A stretch of DNA of 20,341 nt from Barnesiella merdipullorum (GTDB lineage: Bacteria; Bacteroidota; Bacteroidia; Bacteroidales; Barnesiellaceae). The first letter of the stretch is position 1; each line of letters begins with the position of its first letter. The notes below the pieces were generated by a model. The model saw only the letters and a list, made by a program, of their open reading frames with translations. It was not told where the DNA came from and did not search any database. Location of the stretch: contig DXBT01000015.1 of the NCBI GenBank assembly GCA_019116365.1, forward strand, positions 1 to 20,341, in the 5' to 3' direction. Positions 13,873 to 20,341 of the stretch are shown here, one piece after another. The translations under genes and the position numbers were made by a program.

Positions 13873-13890
13873 TGTAAAAAAACGATTGTT

Positions 13891-15111
13891 ATGAAATTGT
13901 TTCATTCCATAAAAATAGGATTGGCCGACATCTATTACATTTGGCGGCGGGAGTATCGTGCCGTTTTCCAGGATTTTGGGGTAATCCTTTTCTTCTTCGC
14001 TTTGCCGTTTGTCTATCCCATTGTCTATGCCGCGGTCTATAATCCCGAGGTGGTGCGCGAGGTGCCCATGGTGGTGGTCGATAACGCCCGCACTCCCTTG
14101 AGCCGGGAGCTGGCCCGTGAGATGGATGCCACGCCGCATGCCCACATCGTGTCGTATTGTGCCAATATGGACGGGGCCAAGCGCATGATGCACGAGAAGA
14201 ACTGCTACGGTATCTTGTTTATCCCGAGCGATTTCAGTCAGAAGATCGAGCGGGGCGAGCAGAGTGTCGTGTCGTTCTACTCCGACATGAGTATTCTGCT
14301 CAATTACAAAGGTTTTCTCATTGCCTTGACCGATGTGACCCTGAATCTGGGAGGACAGTTGCAGACCGAGTCGCTGGGCGGGGCTACCCAGGAGCAGATC
14401 AACGTAGCTGCACAGCCCATTCCCTATGTGTCGGTCAATCTCTACAACCCCGAGTCGGGTCTGGCTTCGTTCCTGTTGCCTGCCATTCTGATACTTATTC
14501 TGCAACAGAGCCTTATCCTGGGTATAGGTATGTTGGCCGGTGGCATTTATGAGCATCATCGGTTACACCTCTTTTACAGCGGCCGCGAGCACATGCACAA
14601 CAACGTGTTGCACCTGGTTATCGGTAAGGCTTTGTGCTACTTCAGTCTGTATGTCTTGTGTACGGCCTACATCCTGCACTTCATTCCCTGGCTGTTCAAG
14701 TTCCCGCAGATAGGCAGTCAGGTCGAGATCTACTCGTTTGCCGTGCCTTTCCTGCTGGCCTCGATATTCTTTGGCATGACCCTCTCGGTCTTTGTGCGGG
14801 AGCGCGAGAGCTCTTTCCTGCTCTTTGTCTTTACCTCGGTCATCTTCCTCTTTATCTCGGGTATCACCTGGCCGCGATATGCCATGCCCGAGTATTGGCA
14901 ATGGCTGGGAGCCATCATTCCATCGACGTGGGGTATCGAAGGCTTTGTGCGCATGAATACGGCCGGAGCCGGTATTTACGATGTGCGTCATGCCTACACG
15001 ATGCTGTGGATACTCACCGGAGTCTATTTCGTTACTACCTGTCTGGTCTATCGGTACCAGATATGGAAAGACAAGAAGCGGGGCCATTCGGGTGTACTCG
15101 AATCGGAATAA
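13891..15111 (+). CDS. ABC-2 type export membrane subunit, second of a pair
   Basis: A 406-residue paralogue of the preceding gene with the same plan. The first transmembrane helix is at 31-50, followed by an extracytoplasmic domain (55-190, starting VPMVVVDNARTPLSRELARE). Helices follow at about 193-218, 240-268, 282-302, 308-326 and 368-388, with the family signature LFISGITWPRYAMPEYWQWL (320-339) and IPSTWGIEGF (343-352). It starts 18 bases after the first subunit and ends 28 bases before the operon terminator, so the two likely form a heterodimeric pore. It has no nucleotide-binding domain; energy coupling must come from an ATPase elsewhere or by another means. Confidence 0.85.
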   Translation: MKLFHSIKIGLADIYYIWRREYRAVFQDFGVILFFFALPFVYPIVYAAVYNPEVVREVPMVVVDNARTPLSRELAREMDATPHAHIVSYCANMDGAKRMMHEKNCYGILFIPSDFSQKIERGEQSVVSFYSDMSILLNYKGFLIALTDVTLNLGGQLQTESLGGATQEQINVAAQPIPYVSVNLYNPESGLASFLLPAILILILQQSLILGIGMLAGGIYEHHRLHLFYSGREHMHNNVLHLVIGKALCYFSLYVLCTAYILHFIPWLFKFPQIGSQVEIYSFAVPFLLASIFFGMTLSVFVRERESSFLLFVFTSVIFLFISGITWPRYAMPEYWQWLGAIIPSTWGIEGFVRMNTAGAGIYDVRHAYTMLWILTGVYFVTTCLVYRYQIWKDKKRGHSGVLESE

Positions 15112-15139
15112 CTCGCTTGGCGAAAGTAATCTTATCACG

Positions 15140-15183
15140 GCAGGCCGACCTCTACAAAAGAGGTCGGCCTGCTCGTTTTTTTT
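15140..15183 (+). terminator. Strong intrinsic terminator of the export operon
   Basis: GCAGGCCGACCTCT (15140-15153) is perfectly complementary to AGAGGTCGGCCTGC (15159-15172) with loop ACAAA. After TCG come eight T residues (15176-15183). The 14-pair GC-rich stem makes this a textbook rho-independent terminator. Confidence 0.95.
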
Positions 15184-15226
15184 GTAAAAGTGAACGATTC
15201 TTAAGGGGGATTTGATAAATTATTAT

Positions 15227-15234
15227 TATCTTTA
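15227..15234 (+). promoter_or_regulatory. Weak -7-like element before the first nuclease gene
   Basis: TATCTTTA differs from TAnnTTTG at the last base and lies 39 bases before the start codon. No TTTG stands at the right distance. The strong upstream terminator means the nucleases need their own promoter, and this is the best candidate I see. Confidence 0.35.
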
Positions 15235-15273
15235 TCGCCCTTTTCTAAAATTTGAAAACCTAAATAATAGATT

Positions 15274-17328
15274 ATGAATCGTATTTCACACACTCGTTTC
15301 GGGCTTGTCATGGCTGCTTGCCTATTTTCGCTCTCGTTGTGGGCTGAGATTCCTGCCGGATATTACGACGATGCCATCGGGAAGAGCGGAGAAGCCTTGC
15401 AGAAAAGTTTGTCGGTCATCTTAAATAATGCAGATAATGTTGGTTACGATGGCTTGTGGGAAGTTTACAAAACGACCGACCGCCGGCCCGACGGAAAGGT
15501 GTGGGATATGTATTCCGATGTAACCGATTTTACTTTTGGAACTGATAAGTGTGGAAATTATAAAAATGAAGGCGATTGTTACAACCGGGAGCATTCGGTG
15601 CCTAAAAGTTGGTTCAACGATGCGTCGCCCATGTATTCCGATGCCTGGCATATCTATCCTACCGATGGCAAGATAAACAGCTATCGCAGCAATAACCCCT
15701 TTGGCGAGGTAGGTTCGGATGCTTCGAGTTCAAAAAACGGATTTTCCAAATGGGGCAAGTCGGTCACTCCCGGTTACTCTGGCACCGTTTTCGAACCCAA
15801 TGATGAATATAAAGGCGATTTTGCCCGCACCTATTTCTATTTTGCCACCCGTTATCTTGATCGTATTGACAACTGGGGCGGCATCTTCGTGTCGGCCTAT
15901 CCGCATATCGTTCAGTGGCAGCTCGACATGTTGCTCCGCTGGAACGAGATGGACCCCGTAAGCCAGAAAGAGATCGACCGTAACGATGCGGTACAGAAAG
16001 AGCAGGGCAACCGCAACCCCTTTATCGACTACCCCGAACTGGTCGATTTGATTTTTGGCGACCGCCGCAATGTACCGTTCTCGCCTGTGGGTGAAGATTC
16101 GCCCTATATCGAGACTCCCCAAAGCGGCTCGACTCTTGATTTGGGCACCGCCTCGGTCAATGTATCCGAGCCGGTCACGATGCAGTTGCAAGTGAAGGGA
16201 CACAATCTCGAGGGCGATATTTCGCTCGAGATTGGTGGCACCGATAGCGAGTGCTTTGCGGTTACTCCCCGCACCCTCACGGCCGACGCCGTGAACAACG
16301 GAGCCATGATCGAGCTCTCTTACCGCTCGACACTGGTAGGTTCGCATCGGGCTACACTCGATATCACCGGTGGTGGAATGGCTTCGCCGGTAGTTGTCAA
16401 CCTCACCGGAAAGGCTATCGACGATTTTGTGGCTCTGCCGGCCAGGGATATTGCGAAGAACTCGTTTGTGGCCGCCTGGACTCCCAAGTCGGGAGCTACC
16501 GACTATGAGCTGAATGTGTGGTACGACGACTATTCGTCGAGTGCTCCCGAATGCGAATTGCTCAACGTGGTATTCTCGTCGAAACCCACTACTTGGACAT
16601 ACGAAGGATATGTAGAATATGAAACAAATGCAGGAGCTATACGCTTGGGATCGGGTAGTAAAGAAGGTTCTGCTACTTCACCGACCATCGACCTCTCGAG
16701 TGGCGATGCTTCGATAACGGTGGTTGCCGAGCCTTATAAAGACGACCAGTCGGTACTCTATGTCTCGGTCGATGGCGAAGAGATCAAGCAGATTGCTCTC
16801 GACGGTACTACTACCACGACTATCCCCGTGACAAAGGGAACGACCGCTTCGACCATCACTTTCATGGCCAAGAAAGACCATCGGGCCTATCTGCACAGTG
16901 TGGTAGTGAAGAGTGGGGGAGGATTCGTCCCTGTTACTCTCGACGGCTATCCCCGTCGCGTAGGCAATGTGACCGAATATGAGGTTGACAACTTGTCGCC
17001 GGCCGTGCAGTATCACTACACCGTCACCCCCTATGTAGGCGAGACGGCACAGACGGTATCCAACACGGTGTCGGTTTCTACCTGGTCGTCGGCAATCGAC
17101 GAGGTAGCCAGCGATCATATCCTCGTTTACACGTCGGGTACGACCCTGCACATACTCAATGCGCCCATGAACGCCGTGGCTCAGTGGTACACGATGGACG
17201 GCCGTCTGTGTGGCTCGCGGGTACTGCACGACGAGGAGGCCGAATGGGAGTTGCCCGAGGGGCTCTATATCGTGCGCATTGTATCCCGTTCGATGCAGAC
17301 TACGGTGCGGGTATGCAGCTCTCGATAA
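15274..17328 (+). CDS. Secreted endonuclease I-family nuclease with Ig, split FnIII and C-terminal sorting-like domain
   Basis: A 684-residue exported protein. A signal peptide (about 1-24, ending SLWA) precedes an endonuclease I domain (about 27-262). Key motifs are NREHSVPKSWF (104-114; Glu106 metal ligand, His107 general base by analogy with Vvn), WHIYPTDGKINSYRSNN (125-141; Asn135 likely the second metal ligand) and QGNRNPFIDYPELV (244-257). Cys93 and Cys102 flank the catalytic loop and may form a disulfide. An Ig-like domain follows (about 283-385). Then comes an FnIII-like module whose first half (386-417) and second half (about 555-604) are separated by an extra beta domain (about 420-548). 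The C-terminus (about 608-684; LHILNA, WYTMDGRL, LPEGLYIVRI) resembles type IX secretion type A sorting domains. Role: degradation of extracellular DNA/RNA. No T9SS gene is in the window. Confidence 0.85.
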   Translation: MNRISHTRFGLVMAACLFSLSLWAEIPAGYYDDAIGKSGEALQKSLSVILNNADNVGYDGLWEVYKTTDRRPDGKVWDMYSDVTDFTFGTDKCGNYKNEGDCYNREHSVPKSWFNDASPMYSDAWHIYPTDGKINSYRSNNPFGEVGSDASSSKNGFSKWGKSVTPGYSGTVFEPNDEYKGDFARTYFYFATRYLDRIDNWGGIFVSAYPHIVQWQLDMLLRWNEMDPVSQKEIDRNDAVQKEQGNRNPFIDYPELVDLIFGDRRNVPFSPVGEDSPYIETPQSGSTLDLGTASVNVSEPVTMQLQVKGHNLEGDISLEIGGTDSECFAVTPRTLTADAVNNGAMIELSYRSTLVGSHRATLDITGGGMASPVVVNLTGKAIDDFVALPARDIAKNSFVAAWTPKSGATDYELNVWYDDYSSSAPECELLNVVFSSKPTTWTYEGYVEYETNAGAIRLGSGSKEGSATSPTIDLSSGDASITVVAEPYKDDQSVLYVSVDGEEIKQIALDGTTTTTIPVTKGTTASTITFMAKKDHRAYLHSVVVKSGGGFVPVTLDGYPRRVGNVTEYEVDNLSPAVQYHYTVTPYVGETAQTVSNTVSVSTWSSAIDEVASDHILVYTSGTTLHILNAPMNAVAQWYTMDGRLCGSRVLHDEEAEWELPEGLYIVRIVSRSMQTTVRVCSSR

Positions 17329-17337
17329 ATCCGGGAG

Positions 17338-17357
17338 CTGTGGACTCTGGTTCACAG
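17338..17357 (+). other. Small hairpin between the two nuclease genes
   Basis: CTGTGGAC (17338-17345) pairs with GTTCACAG (17350-17357), eight pairs including one G-T, with loop TCTG. No T-run follows. In the 60-base spacer I see no consensus promoter, so the second nuclease is probably co-transcribed with the first; the stem could modulate relative expression or RNA stability. Confidence 0.45.
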
Positions 17358-17388
17358 GATATATTACTTGGTCTTAATCTTGAAAAAT

Positions 17389-20235
17389 ATGAAAAATAAC
17401 AAGTTTCTTCCTATAGTTTTAACGGTAATGGTCATCGTCTCCCTCGGGTTTCGCCTGGGGGCGACGATTCCTGCCGGTTATTATTATGCCGCCGACGGCA
17501 AGAGTGGGGCCGAGTTGAAAACGGCTTTGCATCAGATTGTAAGTGCCATGCACACCCTCGGCTATGGCAGTGGCGAGGGAGCCACATGGGAGGGATTCTC
17601 GCGCACCGATCGTCTCGACGACGGCAGTGTGTGGGATCGTTACTCCTCCGAGGTGCGCTATTTCGATGGCTACAAAGCAGTCGAAGGTATGCACATCGAG
17701 CACTCCTTCCCCAAGAGCTGGTGGGGTGCCTACGAGAATAACGCCTATCGCGACCTGCACCACCTCTATCCGGCCGACGGTTCGGCCAATTCGTCGAAAA
17801 ACAATCTGCCGTTGGGCGAGGTCACGGGCACGCCCGGCTTCGACAACGGAGTCTCCAAGATTGGAGTCAATGGCTTTGGTACGGATTATGCCGATCGTTG
17901 TTTCGAACCGGCCGATGAATACAAGGGCGATTTTGCCCGTGCCTATTTCTATGTAGTCACGGCTTATGAAAATCTCTACGATTACTGGCAATCGCCCATG
18001 CTCGACAACAACACCTATCCGGTGTGGAAAACCTGGGCTCTCGACCTGTTGCTCAAGTGGCATCGGCAAGACCCGCCAAGCGAGCGCGAAATGGCCCGCA
18101 ACGATTCGGTCTATACCATACAGGGCAACCGCAACCCCTATATCGATTATCCCGATTTGGTAGAGTATGTGTGGGGCAATCACCACGACGAGACCTACAC
18201 CTTCCCCGAGGAGACTGCACCCTTCCTGGCATTGCCCCGGTATGGACAGTCCATCGACATGGGTGTCGCCTTGGCTGGCGACTCTCGCACGGCCCAACTC
18301 GAAATCTTGGGCGACAACCTCGACTCGCCGCTCTCGTTCACGTGGGCACAAGGCGACCGGTTTACCCTATCGGCTACGACAATTACCCCGCAACAGGTGA
18401 GCGACGGCTATATGCTCACAATTGCCTGCAACAATCCTTCGCAAGGCAACTATCGCGACACTTTGACCATTGCGGGCGGAGGTCTCGAGCGGCAATATCG
18501 CATCCCTGTACAGCTCACGGTCGTGCCTTCGTTCATCGTCACCTCGGCTACCGATGTAACAGCCGCCGAGGCCACGGTGCACTGGATTAACTATCCTTCG
18601 GCTACCGACTATCGGGTATCGCTTTGGCGAGGCAATACGGTAGCCGGCGATCTCATCATCTCGGCCTATGTCGAGGGGTCGAGCTACAACAAGGCCATCG
18701 AGATTTATAATGGTACGGGAGCTCCGGTCGATCTCTCGGTCTATAGTTTGTGTATTTCGACCAACGGTGGAGGCAATTTCTACAACGACACTCCGTTGGG
18801 CAGTGCCGTGTTGCCAAACGGTAGCAGCTATCTGCTCTTGAACGGACAATCGACCGATGAAACCCTCAAGGCTAAGGCTTCGCTGATTCTCCCCGGAGGG
18901 GAGGACTCTCCTCTCAATTTCAACGGTAACGATGCCGTAGCCCTTTGCCGCAACGGAGTCATCATCGATGTGGTGGGCCGTGCCGACGAAATAGCTTATT
19001 GGGGACAAGACCAAACCCTCTACCGCCAGCCTTGGGTTACACACCCCTCGGCCCTATATGATGCGGCAGAATGGACCTCGGCACCCAAAGACGATTTCTC
19101 TCGATTGGGCAGTTTTGCTATGCAGTTCGATCAGGAGAGTGACTACATATACAATAGTGAGTCGGCCGGTCTCACCCAGGAATACCGCTTTACCGGGTTG
19201 CGTCCGTTGACCCGTTACTCCTATCGGGTCGATGCCGTCACCCCTGTCGGTACGGTTGCCGCGGCATACAGCATGCAGTTTACGACCGATTCGCTCGAGA
19301 CACCCCAACTGCTCGATGCCTCCGAGATAACCGATACCTCTTTCCGGGTCAATTGGGAAGAGGTGCCCGATGCCGATGGCTACGAAGTGCTCTGCTTTAC
19401 CCAGTCGGGTGAGCAGCACACCGTGACCGAAGGCTTCGACGGTGTGGGTTCAAACGGTAAGCCTTTGCCCGATGGCTGGGACGGAACGGCCAGTGGCAAC
19501 TACACCTCGGCCACAAGCAGTGGCGAATCGGCCCCTTCGGTCGCTTTGAAAAAAACAGGCGAATACCTCCGTACCCCCAGCTATCCTCAGGGAATCGTCA
19601 CCTTCTCGTTCATGTACCGTTTCGCCTCGTCGGGCACCGGTTCTTATGTGGTGGTCGAGAAAGAGGTAGGGGGCAACTGGAGCCCCGTCGATACGTTGCG
19701 CTATGTCAATACCTCCAAAAACTATCCCAGCTATACCTTCGAAGTGGACGAGCAGGTTACGGCTATGAAGATAACCTATGCCAATAAAGCCACCGGCAAT
19801 GTGGCAATCGACGATGTAACCATCGTGTATGGCGACTATACCAACAACGTCCATTCGCAAGAGCGGGTAGGGCAGGTCTCCTCGGCACTTGTCGAGGGCC
19901 TTTCGCCGTTGACCCAGTATCGTTATCAAGTGCGGGCCCTTTGCGACGATGCCGTTTCGCTTTGGTCTCCCGTTCAGTCGGTAATGACCGCCGAGTTCTC
20001 GGCACTTCCGCAACTCGACGCCACGGCTCTGTCGGTCTATGCCTCCGAGGGTCACATTCTCATCACCGGACTATCGGGCAAGGGACAAGTCTCGGTTTAT
20101 AATCTGTCGGGACAAATGCTCTTTTCCGAACCCGTCGCAGGGCGTAACGAAATAAGTATCGAGGCCTGTCGAGGTATTTATCTGGTAAATGTGGTTACCG
20201 ATACTCGGGTTCTTCGAAAAAAAATGAGGTTGTAA
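17389..20235 (+). CDS. Large secreted endonuclease I-family nuclease with lamin-tail, FnIII and jelly-roll domains
   Basis: A 948-residue paralogue of the preceding gene. A signal peptide (about 1-25) is followed by an endonuclease I domain (about 27-263) with HIEHSFPKSWWG (102-113; Glu104, His105), DLHHLYPADGSANSSKNN (122-139; Asn134) and QGNRNPYIDYPDLV (245-258). An Ig-like domain follows (about 278-380). An FnIII module (halves about 383-413 and 595-634) is interrupted by a lamin-tail domain (about 418-575; KAIEIYNGTGAPVDLSVY). A second FnIII (halves about 637-680 and 820-868) is interrupted by a jelly-roll of choice-of-anchor type (about 681-815; EGFDGVG, AIDDVTI). A sorting-like C-terminus lies at about 878-948 (VYNLSGQ, RGIYLVNV, ending in KKMRL). 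ATG 17389 is chosen over an upstream TTG because the basic-hydrophobic signal starts there. Role: extracellular DNA breakdown, with the added domains likely for adhesion or substrate binding. Confidence 0.85.
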   Translation: MKNNKFLPIVLTVMVIVSLGFRLGATIPAGYYYAADGKSGAELKTALHQIVSAMHTLGYGSGEGATWEGFSRTDRLDDGSVWDRYSSEVRYFDGYKAVEGMHIEHSFPKSWWGAYENNAYRDLHHLYPADGSANSSKNNLPLGEVTGTPGFDNGVSKIGVNGFGTDYADRCFEPADEYKGDFARAYFYVVTAYENLYDYWQSPMLDNNTYPVWKTWALDLLLKWHRQDPPSEREMARNDSVYTIQGNRNPYIDYPDLVEYVWGNHHDETYTFPEETAPFLALPRYGQSIDMGVALAGDSRTAQLEILGDNLDSPLSFTWAQGDRFTLSATTITPQQVSDGYMLTIACNNPSQGNYRDTLTIAGGGLERQYRIPVQLTVVPSFIVTSATDVTAAEATVHWINYPSATDYRVSLWRGNTVAGDLIISAYVEGSSYNKAIEIYNGTGAPVDLSVYSLCISTNGGGNFYNDTPLGSAVLPNGSSYLLLNGQSTDETLKAKASLILPGGEDSPLNFNGNDAVALCRNGVIIDVVGRADEIAYWGQDQTLYRQPWVTHPSALYDAAEWTSAPKDDFSRLGSFAMQFDQESDYIYNSESAGLTQEYRFTGLRPLTRYSYRVDAVTPVGTVAAAYSMQFTTDSLETPQLLDASEITDTSFRVNWEEVPDADGYEVLCFTQSGEQHTVTEGFDGVGSNGKPLPDGWDGTASGNYTSATSSGESAPSVALKKTGEYLRTPSYPQGIVTFSFMYRFASSGTGSYVVVEKEVGGNWSPVDTLRYVNTSKNYPSYTFEVDEQVTAMKITYANKATGNVAIDDVTIVYGDYTNNVHSQERVGQVSSALVEGLSPLTQYRYQVRALCDDAVSLWSPVQSVMTAEFSALPQLDATALSVYASEGHILITGLSGKGQVSVYNLSGQMLFSEPVAGRNEISIEACRGIYLVNVVTDTRVLRKKMRL

Positions 20236-20236
20236 A

Positions 20237-20261
20237 ACACAGAGGACTAAAGGCTTTGTGT
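20237..20261 (+). terminator. Possible weak terminator after the second nuclease
   Basis: ACACAGAG (20237-20244) pairs with CTTTGTGT (20254-20261), eight pairs with one G-T wobble and a 9-base loop, directly after the stop codon. The nearest T-run (20274-20279) is 12 bases away, so efficiency is doubtful. Confidence 0.35.
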
Positions 20262-20299
20262 CGAGGCTGAAAATTTTTTGAAAAAAAGTTGGTAAAAAA

Positions 20300-20332
20300 T
20301 TTGGAGTGAAAGGGGTAAAGGGTGTACCTTTG
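20300..20332 (+). promoter_or_regulatory. Strong-looking promoter for a gene beyond the right edge
   Basis: TTTG (20300-20303), a 21-base spacer and TACCTTTG (20325-20332) followed by CA. Just upstream are alternating A and T tracts (20271-20299), reminiscent of UP-type elements at stable-RNA promoters of this phylum. The transcribed gene is outside the window. Confidence 0.7.
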
Positions 20333-20341
20333 CAACACTTT

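Noticed and set aside
12517..14559. A 680-residue open frame on the minus strand opposite the ABC-2 genes
   Set aside because: It is antisense to genes with clear membrane-protein homology, is rich in His, Gly and Gln without any recognisable domain, and is typical of shadow frames in GC-rich DNA with this codon bias.
15274..20235. Toxin or anti-phage defence system based on the two nucleases
   Set aside because: Both carry signal peptides and C-terminal sorting-like domains and no immunity or sensor gene is adjacent, so secreted nutrient- or biofilm-directed nucleases are more likely than intracellular defence.
1..20341. Mobile element, prophage or CRISPR array
   Set aside because: I found no transposase, integrase, phage structural gene, regularly spaced repeats or tRNA-associated attachment site.

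Overview
The window looks like chromosomal DNA from a gut-type member of the order Bacteroidales. Promoter-like sites match the Bacteroidota pattern (-33 TTTG, 19-21 bases, -7 TAnnTTTG). The gene set (an Asp-rich divergent HPPK, a PASTA protein beside RluD, a PlsB-like acyltransferase, and secreted nucleases with C-terminal sorting-type domains) also fits. The DNA is fairly GC-rich for the group and unusually rich in TCGA. A relative of Barnesiella is a guess only. Coding density is high, and I see no insertion sequence, prophage, CRISPR array, tRNA or rRNA.

Layout. 1-305 is non-coding: a small repeat-rich segment, then a promoter unit present twice in tandem ahead of a HAD phosphatase gene (306-965, +). 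966-1227 is non-coding and holds a complete minus-strand promoter followed about 85 bases later by an intrinsic terminator, which makes a candidate small RNA of roughly 115-120 nt. 1228-5728 (minus) is a tight four-gene run: metallophosphoesterase, tex, folK-like and nitroreductase, with two 4-base ATGA overlaps and a 6-base gap. A hairpin terminator (5754-5795) separates it from a second minus-strand run: PASTA protein, rluD and PlsB-like acyltransferase (8770 down to 5813).

From about 8985 everything is on the plus strand. A membrane-anchored coiled-coil protein of unknown role (9043-9936) is followed by a promoter-to-terminator export operon (10155-15111): TolC-type outer-membrane channel, HlyD-type adaptor and two ABC-2 membrane subunits. 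No ATPase gene is present in it. After a strong terminator come two adjacent paralogous secreted nucleases (15274-17328 and 17389-20235). Both have an endonuclease I catalytic domain, an Ig-like domain, fibronectin III modules that appear to be split by inserted beta domains, and a C-terminal sorting-like domain. The window ends in a strong promoter-like sequence whose gene lies beyond the edge.

Together the genes suggest housekeeping (folate, translation and transcription maintenance, phospholipid and envelope upkeep) followed by a cell-surface block: one trans-envelope exporter and a pair of DNA-degrading secreted enzymes. The items most worth a second look are the candidate small RNA, the ATPase-less exporter operon with a terminator-like hairpin at its transcription start, the nested-domain nuclease pair, the duplicated promoter unit and the perfect inverted repeat inside the PASTA gene.
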